64,000 bases of DNA from Acinetobacter chinensis (GTDB lineage Bacteria > Pseudomonadota > Gammaproteobacteria > Pseudomonadales > Moraxellaceae). The notes below the pieces were generated by a model. It saw only the letters and a list, made by a program, of their open reading frames with translations. It ran no database searches and was not told the origin of the DNA. Both the position numbers and the translations under genes were made by a program. Each line of letters starts with the position of its first letter. Positions within the stretch are counted from its first letter, which is position 1. Of the stretch, positions 17,759 through 25,799 are shown in pieces. The stretch is taken from the NCBI RefSeq assembly GCF_002165375.2, contig NZ_CP032134.1, forward strand, positions 2,604,001 to 2,668,000. Reading direction: 5' to 3'.

Positions 17759-17764
17759 ATGATC

Positions 17765-17821
17765 AGTTCAGTTGCCTTGCCTGAAACGTGGTTGTTCATG
17801 CAACAGCAAGGCAACTGAACT
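17765..17821. terminator. Long perfect hairpin after the crotonase gene
   Basis: A perfect 16-bp stem (AGTTCAGTTGCCTTGC / GCAAGGCAACTGAACT) encloses a 25-nt loop that itself contains a GTTG/CAAC mini-hairpin. It begins 7 bp after the crotonase stop. Only ATTTT follows, so it may attenuate rather than stop transcription into the hydrolase gene. Confidence 0.55.
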
Positions 17822-17896
17822 ATTTTCCAACTTCTGACCGCTTGAATATCCCACTATTTTCAGCATATCTTTTTAATATATTCAGGAATAATCACG

Positions 17897-18793
17897 ATGA
17901 GTATGCAGCAACAGAAAGCCTTTCTTCAGGAACAGAACGTCCGGGTTGAAACTGTCCACTTTAAAGCGCTGGATGGTTATGCACTGACAGGTATGCTCTA
18001 CCGTCCGACCTCTGAAATAAAAGCCAGTATTGTTCTGTCCTGCGCAACAGGTGTACCGCAGGCGTTTTACCGCAGATTTGCCGAATACGCGACACAATCT
18101 GGTTATCAGGTTCTGACTTTTGATTATCGTGGTGTTGCGCTGTCTGCACCAGAACGTCTGAAAGGTTTTCAGATGTCTTATCTGGACTGGGGAAAATACG
18201 ATCTGTCGGGTGCCATTGAATATCTGAGCCAGTCTGAACTGCCTGTTTATATGGTGGGGCATTCATATGGTGGACAGGCTTTAGGACTGACTTCCAATCA
18301 CGACAAAGTCAAAGCTATGTATTGCTTTGGAACAGGTGCAGGTTGGCATGGTTATATGCCTTTCAAAGAAAAAATCAAAGTTCAGGTGATCTGGAACCTG
18401 ATTTTCCCTCCAATGGTTGCAGTCAAAGGCTATCTGCCGTGGAGTATGTTAAATATGGGCTCAGATTTACCCAAAGATGTGTATAAAGAATGGCGCAGAT
18501 GGTGTAAAAACCCGACTTATTTCTTTGCTGATCCTGCCCAGGCCGAACTGCACCATCTGTATGAACAGGTTAAGACCCCTATTTATGCGGTTTCTTCACT
18601 GGATGATGACTGGGCGCTGCCAAGCTCCCGCTATGCCTTTATGCAGCACTATAAAAATGCTCCCATGAAATTCATTAACATTTCCGCAGATGATTTCGGC
18701 TTAAAACAGATTGGTCATATGGGATATTTCCGTAAAGGTGCTGAACCGCTCTGGGACACGATACTCAATACATTTGATGAAATTTCAGCTTAA
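17897..18793 (+). CDS. Alpha/beta hydrolase
   Basis: 298 residues. The nucleophile elbow GHSYGG (near residue 121) supplies the Ser, SSLDDDWALP the likely acid, and QIGHMGYF the His of the triad. The N terminus (VRVETVHFKALDGYALTGMLYRP) and LTFDYRGVALSAP are typical of serine-aminopeptidase-like hydrolases. The substrate is unknown. It is separated from the following TetR gene by only 18 bp, implying co-transcription. Confidence 0.83.
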   Translation: MSMQQQKAFLQEQNVRVETVHFKALDGYALTGMLYRPTSEIKASIVLSCATGVPQAFYRRFAEYATQSGYQVLTFDYRGVALSAPERLKGFQMSYLDWGKYDLSGAIEYLSQSELPVYMVGHSYGGQALGLTSNHDKVKAMYCFGTGAGWHGYMPFKEKIKVQVIWNLIFPPMVAVKGYLPWSMLNMGSDLPKDVYKEWRRWCKNPTYFFADPAQAELHHLYEQVKTPIYAVSSLDDDWALPSSRYAFMQHYKNAPMKFINISADDFGLKQIGHMGYFRKGAEPLWDTILNTFDEISA

Positions 18794-18811
18794 TCTGAAG
18801 GCAGATCGCTT

Positions 18812-19375
18812 ATGCGTCCACAGAAACTCAGTTCAGAACAGATGCTTCGTGCCTGTGCCTTACAGTTCAAGGCACATGGATATGCCGGCACCAGTATGGA
18901 TATGCTGGCAAAAGCATGCGGATTAAGCAAAGCTTCTTTTTACTATTATTTTTCAAGTAAAGAAGCCTTATTACTGGAAGTACTGGAATATACGCAGAAT
19001 GTTCTGAACAGAACGGTTTTTAACGTTTCAGCAACTCAGTCTGAAACAGTTGTGATGCAGTTTCAGCAGATGCATCAGAAAGCGGTACAGTTTTTCAGTG
19101 CTGAAGTGGCAGGATGTCTGATGGGCATTATTTCCCTGGAAGTCTCCACAATTTCAACTGATGTTTCAGAAAAAATCCGTCAGATTTTTCAGGACTGGCA
19201 ACAGGCATTTTTTAAGATCTTTGTTAAAGTTTTTGACCCAACTGTGGCAGATCAGCTCGCAAAAATGAGTATTGCGGATTATGAAGGTGCAATCCTGATG
19301 TACAGGCTTACACAGGATGCAGCATATCTGGATTATCAGGCTGAACGGATTATCCGTCAGTTAGAGTCCGCGTAA
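18812..19375 (+). CDS. TetR-family transcriptional regulator
   Basis: 187 residues. The N-terminal helix-turn-helix is clear: FKAHGYAGTSMDMLAKACGLSKASFYYYFSSKEALLLEV. The C-terminal ligand domain (AECAGCLMGIISLE-like region near residue 105) resembles the AcrR/YcdC-type C domain, but its ligand is unknown. It is the last gene of the crotonase/hydrolase group and probably controls the AACGATCGTT operator at 16924. Confidence 0.85.
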   Translation: MRPQKLSSEQMLRACALQFKAHGYAGTSMDMLAKACGLSKASFYYYFSSKEALLLEVLEYTQNVLNRTVFNVSATQSETVVMQFQQMHQKAVQFFSAEVAGCLMGIISLEVSTISTDVSEKIRQIFQDWQQAFFKIFVKVFDPTVADQLAKMSIADYEGAILMYRLTQDAAYLDYQAERIIRQLESA

Positions 19376-19398
19376 ATGTCTGTCTGCTGATCCAGGAT

Positions 19399-19872
19399 TT
19401 ATTCACTGCGTGTAAATTCCTGTTTATGTTCCTGACCAAAGCGGTCTACATGCGTCGAAAAAATGCCATAACGACCGACATAGTACTCCAGAGACTGATC
19501 ATAAAAACTCCAGTAAACCGACCACTCATTCAGATCCATATTTCTGATACGGGTGACGGTTTTAGCAGGCATTTTTTTCAGCACATTTTCCTGAATCTGT
19601 AATGCTTTTGCAGGATTTACAATCTGTACTTGCTGCTCAAAGAACAGTGCTGCAATGTCATCAAACAACTGTGGTTCAAATGCATCCACATCATCCACAC
19701 GCGAAGTCTCACGCAGTTCATCTGTAGGACTGACCACAGCAGGAACAACCTTAGTGTCCTTGAGCATACGCTTCCGATACTGGGCACTTTTACGTATTTT
19801 TTTCCAGATGATTCTGCCCGACACCACCACCAGTACCAGGCAGATCAGCAACAATACATTCAGTAAACTCAC
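19399..19872 (-). CDS. Hypothetical membrane-anchored protein
   Basis: 157 residues. One N-terminal membrane segment (LLNVLLLICLVLVVVSGRIIW) is followed by a strongly basic stretch (KKIRKSAQYRKRM), giving an N-out anchor with the remaining 120 residues in the cytoplasm. No known domain is recognised. It is convergent with the TetR gene, 23 bp away. Confidence 0.65.
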   Translation of the reverse strand: MSLLNVLLLICLVLVVVSGRIIWKKIRKSAQYRKRMLKDTKVVPAVVSPTDELRETSRVDDVDAFEPQLFDDIAALFFEQQVQIVNPAKALQIQENVLKKMPAKTVTRIRNMDLNEWSVYWSFYDQSLEYYVGRYGIFSTHVDRFGQEHKQEFTRSE

Positions 19873-20191
19873 ATGTTCACCAGTTTCTGATTATTTTTTG
19901 ATTGATTCTTACTATAACTGTTTTATGCCATAAGTTTCAAAAGAACTGAGCTTTGTATATTCCTTCCGTCCGTCCGACGCTAAATTTCATTTGTCTGCCC
20001 TGAACAGACATGCTATAAAAATAATCAGCTTATTTAAATTTATATTCACCCTCATGAATTTTATCACTTCAGCATCAGGCATTTTACTGAACACTGTATC
20101 CATCCGGATTGCGGTGCGACGCATCCATGTCAGTTTTCAGGTGCTCAGGAAAAAATTTATGAATAATATTTAAAATATTCACAGTTTCTTC
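19873..20191. other. Intergenic stretch without a supported gene
   Basis: About 320 bp. A 60-codon frame from a TTG at 19991 ends just before the hairpin at 20192, but it lacks a ribosome-binding site and a protein-like composition. A small transcript ending at that hairpin is possible; nothing more can be said. Confidence 0.4.
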
Positions 20192-20220
20192 AAAGACCGC
20201 CTGATCAGAGCGGTCTTTTT
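20192..20220 (+). terminator. Terminator hairpin upstream of the EamA gene
   Basis: A 9-bp stem (AAAGACCGC / GCGGTCTTT) with a CTGATCAGA loop is followed by TTTTT. No gene that it would terminate is apparent on the plus strand, which hints at a small RNA or an untranslated leader. Confidence 0.6.
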
Positions 20221-20249
20221 TATTGCCTAAAATCACAGGAAAATCCATC

Positions 20250-21212
20250 ATGAATCATAATGTTAATACAGAAAACAGTCCTCCACCACAGTGCAGTCCG
20301 GCTACAGCTCCATCCGCAGTGCGATCTTCCCGCCCAGCTGTAGTCGGACAATTCATCACCGTCATTTTAATCTGGTCACTGACTCCACTTGCTGCGGTAT
20401 GGACAGTCCATGAGATTCACTGGGTATGGGGACTGTTTTTCAGATTCAGCCTGGCGCTGTTGTTTGCCCTGCCCCTGTTGCTTTATTTCCGCCAGAAATT
20501 ACCCATTCACCGTCAGGCACTGCTGTGCTATGCATCAGGTGCAATTGGACTGGTGGGCTCGATGGCTTTTTGCTATATGGGTGCTCAGTACGTCAGCTCC
20601 GGTCTGATTTCCATCATTTATGGACTGGCACCACTGCTGACCGGTCTGATAGGTTTCTGGTTCATGAAACAGTCACGTCTGAGTTCACTGCAATGGATCG
20701 GGCTGATTCTTGGCTTTATGGGGCTGTATTTTTCCCTGGGGCTTCAGCAGAGCAATGGGCAACTTCATGTGGTCGGTGTACTGCTGGAAATCGTTGCAAT
20801 GCTGCTTTACATTGTGTCAGCACTTGCGGTTAAAGCTACGGGTGATGGGATTCATCCAGTCAGCCAGATGATGGGAACTACGCTCACGTCCTGGCTGGTG
20901 TTTCTGCTGATTCTTCCTTTTTTTGCAGATAGCTTTCCCTCAGCACTGCCATCTATGAAAGCACTCACGGCTTTACTCTACAGTGCTCTTTTTTCATCCG
21001 TGCTTGCCTTTATCTGCTACTACCAGCTGCTGAAAAATATTCAGACCTCAACCCTCATGCTGACTACGATTCTGACACCGGTCATTGCAACGCTATGGGG
21101 TGCTGTGCTCAATGCTGAACCTTTCTGTCTGCATTCAGTACTGGGACTGGCTTTGCTATGTATGGGACTGACGCTTTATGCGAAAAAATCATTCCGAACT
21201 TCACCGGTATGA
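20250..21212 (+). CDS. EamA/DMT-family exporter
   Basis: About 320 residues with ten membrane segments in two EamA repeats. The first half contains TVILIWSLTPLAAVWTVHEI and YVSSGLISIIYGLAPLLTGL; the second has ALLYSALFSSVLAFICYYQLL and LTTILTPVIATLWGAVLNAEP. The ATG at 20250 is chosen because AGGAAA lies 8-13 bp upstream; the longer frame starts with TTG. Relatives export amino acids or other metabolites; the substrate is unknown. Confidence 0.87.
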   Translation: MNHNVNTENSPPPQCSPATAPSAVRSSRPAVVGQFITVILIWSLTPLAAVWTVHEIHWVWGLFFRFSLALLFALPLLLYFRQKLPIHRQALLCYASGAIGLVGSMAFCYMGAQYVSSGLISIIYGLAPLLTGLIGFWFMKQSRLSSLQWIGLILGFMGLYFSLGLQQSNGQLHVVGVLLEIVAMLLYIVSALAVKATGDGIHPVSQMMGTTLTSWLVFLLILPFFADSFPSALPSMKALTALLYSALFSSVLAFICYYQLLKNIQTSTLMLTTILTPVIATLWGAVLNAEPFCLHSVLGLALLCMGLTLYAKKSFRTSPV

Positions 21213-21251
21213 ATCTGTACCAACCATCTAGGACGCTATGTTCTCAAACGA

Positions 21252-21285
21252 AGAAAGCATGATCAGATCAGTGATCATGCTTTCT
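21252..21285. terminator. Bidirectional terminator hairpin
   Basis: A perfect 14-bp stem (AGAAAGCATGATCA / TGATCATGCTTTCT) with a 6-nt loop lies between the convergent EamA and pgaD genes. Confidence 0.7.
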
Positions 21286-21311
21286 GCTCTTTATTTCCAG
21301 TCATTTCTAGT

Positions 21312-21725
21312 TCAGTCAATACGGATAATTTTTCCATATTCATCATGATGAACTACACTGATTTTCTGTTCCCGTCCCTGTTCAATCTCCTGAACAGGCA
21401 GCTCAAAATGCTTTGCATAGTCGGTTAACTGTTTTCGTGGCAAATCCTGTACCGATCTGCCCGGCATATAATTCGCCCATAACAGCAAAGCTGTTGCTGC
21501 TGCAAACAATGCCAGAATCCCATGTTCCACCCCCAGTCCAAAAGCACCAAAAAGCTGCTGAATCACATGATGTTTCTGTAAGCTGACCAGACCTGCCACA
21601 ATCAGTACCGGACGCCAGAGCAGTAACCATACTGCCCACATCAGAGCTGTTCCTGTGCTTGAAGCATAGCGTCTGTGCCACGGTAACTGCTGTCTTAAAT
21701 CTATAATCAGATGGTTTGCTTTCAT
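21312..21725 (-). CDS. pgaD: Poly-N-acetylglucosamine synthesis protein PgaD
   Basis: About 137 residues from the ATG at 21725, which has GGGGAA just upstream and overlaps the pgaC end slightly less than the longer frame. Two membrane segments (ALMWAVWLLLWRPVLIVAGLV near 30-50 and HGILALFAAATALLLWANYM near 75-95) and the arginine-rich first cytoplasmic turn fit PgaD. PgaD binds PgaC and stimulates poly-beta-1,6-GlcNAc synthesis, in E. coli under c-di-GMP control. It is the last gene of the cluster. Confidence 0.85.
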   Translation of the reverse strand: MKANHLIIDLRQQLPWHRRYASSTGTALMWAVWLLLWRPVLIVAGLVSLQKHHVIQQLFGAFGLGVEHGILALFAAATALLLWANYMPGRSVQDLPRKQLTDYAKHFELPVQEIEQGREQKISVVHHDEYGKIIRID

Positions 21726-21742
21726 TGTGTTTTCCCCAGTTA

Positions 21743-23005
21743 TTATTGCTGTACCCGAATTCCACGATCCGGACTGACCCATCGGGCACGCTGCCCAGTC
21801 CCGCGCAGCAGAACTTTTGGAAAAGCCACAATGCTGGCGGTAATGGTAATCAGCCAGAATACAAAGGGATACCAGATCATCCAGAAATAGTTTTTAGCCA
21901 GTGCCGGTTCATAACGACTGTCCATCCACTTACTCAGAGCAAACTGAATCAGACATGTCGCCCCCAGCAACATACCTGTCCCATACGGCAACAGCGGTGA
22001 GCTGACCGTAAAAATACCCATCGGGACAATGAAATGCACCAGCCAGATCACCGTCATGATCAGCATAAAATAAGACCATACCAGTGTCAGAATCAGTTCA
22101 AGCAGTAAAGGCCATAAATAATTCAGCCCAGATTTAAACAGCACATCCATGTTTTTAATCAGAACCTGTGCGCCACCCATTGCCCATCTCAGACGCTGTT
22201 TCCATAAGCCACGGAATGTTTCCGGCATCAGTATCCAGACCAGTGAGTTCGGTTCAAAACGGATATCCCATCCTGCTCTTTGCAGTTTCCAGGTAATATC
22301 AATATCTTCCGTCAGCATATCTGGCGACCAGTAACCCACATCATGCACAGCACTTTTACGGAATGCCGTGATGACACCAGAAACGGTAAACAATCTGCCA
22401 AAACTCCGCTGAGCACGTTTAATCATGCCCACAATCGAAGAAAACTCTCCAACCTGAATCCGACCAATCAGTGTTGAGCGGGTTCTGATCCGAGGGTTTC
22501 CTGTCACCGCAGCAACAGTGGCGTCTTCATTAAAATGACGAACCATCCATGTTGCAGCATGTTTATCCAGCAGCGCATCACCATCAATTCCCAGTAAAAT
22601 TTCTGCCTTGGTCAGCAGACTGCCTGCCTGTAATGCCATAGCTTTCCCCTGGTTCTGTGCCAGGTGAACAACCCGCAAACGCTCATGTTTTTCTGCAAGT
22701 CGGTTCAGTACTTCCGCTGTATTGTCCGAACTGCCATCATTGATAGCGATCACTTCAAAATCCGGATAATCCAGTGCCAGCGCATGACTTAAGGTTTCCT
22801 CAGCATTGTCCCCCTCGTTAAAGCAGGGAACGAGAACTGCCACAGCAGGATAATATGCCAGTGCCGGCGGTTGCTGAAAAGGAGCTTCCTTACGTTCTTT
22901 CCAGTAAAAAATCAGTGCGCCAATCATCCATAAATACGACATGAATAATGGATAATAAAAAATAAAATGTAAGGCTGAATGCCATAATTGCTGAACAACA
23001 GACAC
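21743..23005 (-). CDS. pgaC: Poly-beta-1,6-N-acetylglucosamine synthase PgaC
   Basis: 420 residues, a processive family-2 glycosyltransferase in the inner membrane. An N-terminal segment precedes the catalytic domain, which carries the expected motifs: INDGSSDNT, GIDGDALLD, TEDIDITWKL and the QRLRWAMGG (QxxRW) polymerase motif. Three or four membrane segments follow from about residue 300. Only 11 bp separate it from pgaB. It makes the PNAG biofilm polymer from UDP-GlcNAc. Confidence 0.95.
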   Translation of the reverse strand: MSVVQQLWHSALHFIFYYPLFMSYLWMIGALIFYWKERKEAPFQQPPALAYYPAVAVLVPCFNEGDNAEETLSHALALDYPDFEVIAINDGSSDNTAEVLNRLAEKHERLRVVHLAQNQGKAMALQAGSLLTKAEILLGIDGDALLDKHAATWMVRHFNEDATVAAVTGNPRIRTRSTLIGRIQVGEFSSIVGMIKRAQRSFGRLFTVSGVITAFRKSAVHDVGYWSPDMLTEDIDITWKLQRAGWDIRFEPNSLVWILMPETFRGLWKQRLRWAMGGAQVLIKNMDVLFKSGLNYLWPLLLELILTLVWSYFMLIMTVIWLVHFIVPMGIFTVSSPLLPYGTGMLLGATCLIQFALSKWMDSRYEPALAKNYFWMIWYPFVFWLITITASIVAFPKVLLRGTGQRARWVSPDRGIRVQQ

Positions 23006-23016
23006 TGGACGCCTCC

Positions 23017-25011
23017 TTAAGGAATAAGTTTGCTGGATTTCAGACTGAATACCTGCTTCATGATCTGCACATCGGGATGATCTTTCACTGGATCATCCGG
23101 ATAATATGCAACATGCATTACCCCTTGCTGATACAGAGAACGGATTGTTGCCGCCATTTCTTCAGTAGGTATTTTCTGGTTATTACGCCAGTTCACAGAC
23201 TGAAGTTCAAAAACGGTCTTTTTCACGCCATCAGGATACTGTTTTACCCGACTGAGAATATCGTGATAGAACTTTTGCTGATCGCTGACCTGCTCCATAT
23301 AAGGCATTGCCATAATGGCTGTAAAATCATAGCGTTTCAGTGACTGCTCCAGAGACTGTGAATACCAGTTTTCGGCATAAGGTTTAAGTGCCACCTGGGC
23401 ATAAAGATTACGTGCTGTCAGTAAAAATGGCTGATACTGACGTACCCTTCCAGCCAGCTGCATGGCAAAATCATCAATATACTGCGTTTTAAAAGCCGTC
23501 CATTTCTGCAGTTCTGTATCATTATTTCTGATCTGTTGCAGATCCGCAGGCAGTCCTACAGCCACATAGGCTTTTATGGCATCTGGACTTGCATCTTCAT
23601 AATCAGACAGTGTGGTATCGTCATGAAACAGAATCCCGTTGAATGGAACAGACTTTGCAAGATCTGTATAAATGCCTTCAATGGTCTGACGGGCTTCTGC
23701 TGAAAATGGGCTGAGACGGTGATAGCCCATATCCAGATGCTCACCTTCTTTGGCAGGCCGTGTCACCACAATGTCTCTGGACACAGGATTGGATGCCGGT
23801 AAATCCCATGCCAGCAAAGGCATCCAGGCATACACCCGACTGACCTGTGTCCTGGTCTGAATCTGCCACGCCACCCTGTTGAACAGGTCAGCTCTGACCG
23901 GTAAATAACGGTTTGGAAAATACACCATATCTGCTGAACCATTGGCATCAGGATCTGAAAAAGCCTGCAGATACACAGTATTGACCTTCATTGCTACAAT
24001 ACGGTCAAGCAGATGATCCAGGTTTTTTTCCTGCTGTACAGGATCAGGGTCATAAATATAATCCAGGTCCACATGCATAATTTTCTGTGGGCGGTTGTTA
24101 TCATCCAGATGTTTCTGGCGGTTTTCTATTTCCTGAGCCAGATCTGCCGTCGTCATTCCCCCTTCAATCAGGATACGGTTCAGTTGCCCAAGTAAACTGT
24201 GTACCGTGTCTGCACCATCATCCAGACTGACAGCCACCGGCATCCCAAGCTGCTCTGCAATCGAAACGGTCTGCATGTTATAACGACCATAAGGCCAGAC
24301 GATCACTCTGGGCGAGCGCAGCCCGTGGCTGACCAGCAGCTCATTATTCTTTTTCAGGTCACTCCAGATACGCTGACTGTATGCGGTATCACTTTCATAA
24401 GCTGAAGTGGCTGGATTATATAAACGGCTGACCGCTGCCGGTTCTGAATTTCCCTGAGGATTTGCAGTGATTCCTCTGTGCAGGTTGTAACTGTGACTGG
24501 CAATTTCGACAAATCCACTGTTCTGCATTTCTTTTAACTGTGCCCAGGAAAGCATTTGATTCCTGTTGATGGCTTCCCCAGCAAAATCAACTTTCTGTCC
24601 AGCTGAAGGTTCAAGCCAACTGCCAACCACAGCAAGCACTGCAGGAATTTTCCGCGCTTTTAAAACCGGAAAAACATTCTGATAAAATGATTCATAGCCA
24701 TCATCCACGGTCAGTAAAACCGGTCTGGAGGGAAGTACTGCTTTTCCCTGATGTGACTGAATCAGCTGATCGACACTGATGAAATGAAAGCCCTGGCGGA
24801 TCAGCCAGTCCAGATGTTGCTGAAACTGTGCAGTGCTGACTGAATACTGGGGAATTAATGCATTTTTCTGATCGGTGACTTCATGGTATCCAAGAACAGT
24901 AACCACATCAGATGCCTGAACATTTTCAGGCGGTCTGCTCCATGCCGCAGTCGTTAATATTGCAGAAAATAAAGCGGTTTTCAGCAACGTGGACAAAAAA
25001 CAGTTTTTCAT
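23017..25011 (-). CDS. pgaB: PNAG N-deacetylase/hydrolase PgaB
   Basis: 664 residues, two domains. An N-terminal NodB-type polysaccharide deacetylase (about 35-290) carries VTVLGYHEVTD, LLTVDDGYESF (the metal-binding DD), VEIASHSYNLHRG and VIVWPYGRY. A C-terminal glycoside-hydrolase-like domain (about 310-650) contains VDLDYIYDPDPVQQEKNL and FNGILFHDDTTLSD. It partially deacetylates PNAG in the periplasm for export. The N terminus (ending TTAAWSRPPE) looks like a signal-peptidase-I substrate and has no lipobox Cys, unlike E. coli PgaB. The usual pgaA partner is not upstream. Confidence 0.94.
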   Translation of the reverse strand: MKNCFLSTLLKTALFSAILTTAAWSRPPENVQASDVVTVLGYHEVTDQKNALIPQYSVSTAQFQQHLDWLIRQGFHFISVDQLIQSHQGKAVLPSRPVLLTVDDGYESFYQNVFPVLKARKIPAVLAVVGSWLEPSAGQKVDFAGEAINRNQMLSWAQLKEMQNSGFVEIASHSYNLHRGITANPQGNSEPAAVSRLYNPATSAYESDTAYSQRIWSDLKKNNELLVSHGLRSPRVIVWPYGRYNMQTVSIAEQLGMPVAVSLDDGADTVHSLLGQLNRILIEGGMTTADLAQEIENRQKHLDDNNRPQKIMHVDLDYIYDPDPVQQEKNLDHLLDRIVAMKVNTVYLQAFSDPDANGSADMVYFPNRYLPVRADLFNRVAWQIQTRTQVSRVYAWMPLLAWDLPASNPVSRDIVVTRPAKEGEHLDMGYHRLSPFSAEARQTIEGIYTDLAKSVPFNGILFHDDTTLSDYEDASPDAIKAYVAVGLPADLQQIRNNDTELQKWTAFKTQYIDDFAMQLAGRVRQYQPFLLTARNLYAQVALKPYAENWYSQSLEQSLKRYDFTAIMAMPYMEQVSDQQKFYHDILSRVKQYPDGVKKTVFELQSVNWRNNQKIPTEEMAATIRSLYQQGVMHVAYYPDDPVKDHPDVQIMKQVFSLKSSKLIP

Positions 25012-25262
25012 ACGATGGACTCAGAATGTTCTGTAACATTGCCTTTCCAGTGTCCATACTTCACTGACTTTCTGCTTTTTTCCCTGCATACTGGAAGGTC
25101 TTTTTCAGACTCGTATTTTTAATGGATCATTCTGAAATGAATCTTAAAATAACATCAGCTTTTTGATGCAAAAGTGAAACAAAAGCAACAATATTTCAAT
25201 TTCATTCGTGTGGCTTTTACATTCAAATAGCAGGCAAAGAGGACGAGCCGCATAAGGACAGC

Positions 25263-25745
25263 ATGATCAGACCCGCCCAGATCCAGGATATTTCACAGAT
25301 TTTACAGGTCATACACAACAGTATCCGTTCCTGCATACAGGATCATCAGCGGCATGAACCCTCTATACAGCAACTGCTTGAAAGCAAAACGCAACACAGC
25401 CTACTGATGTCCATGCATTATAACGACAGCTGGGTCTATACCATTCAGGAGCGTGTTGTGGGTTTTATCATGATCAGCGATCAGGGTGAAATCATCATGA
25501 ACTATGTGGCTTCAGAAGCTCAGAAACAGGGTATCGGGGCTGCACTGATGCAGAATATTATTGAACTGATCAAACCGAAAAAGCTTGCCGGCATTACGAT
25601 ACACAGCACCCATACCGCAAAAGATTTTTATCTGAAACAGGGATTTAAAGTTACAGCCCAGTCCACTGCCACAATTTCAATGCACAAAACACTGAAACAT
25701 GAAAAACAGCCCTACCCTGATCCGACTTTTTCTGTACTCAGCTGA
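25263..25745 (+). CDS. GNAT-family N-acetyltransferase
   Basis: 160 residues. The acetyl-CoA-binding motif is VASEAQKQGIGAALMQNII, followed by LAGITIHSTHTAKDFYLKQGFKV, the usual last strands of the fold. AAGGA lies 5 bp before the ATG. The substrate is unknown. It sits divergently from pgaB, where pgaA would be expected on the other strand in a complete pga operon. Confidence 0.83.
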   Translation: MIRPAQIQDISQILQVIHNSIRSCIQDHQRHEPSIQQLLESKTQHSLLMSMHYNDSWVYTIQERVVGFIMISDQGEIIMNYVASEAQKQGIGAALMQNIIELIKPKKLAGITIHSTHTAKDFYLKQGFKVTAQSTATISMHKTLKHEKQPYPDPTFSVLS

Positions 25746-25799
25746 TCTGTCAGAAATAACCGTGGTTTCTGCCATCTGTAAAACCTGCATTTTATGATT

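Noticed and set aside
19991..20173. 60-codon ORF before the EamA gene
   Set aside because: It has a TTG start, no ribosome-binding site and no protein-like features.
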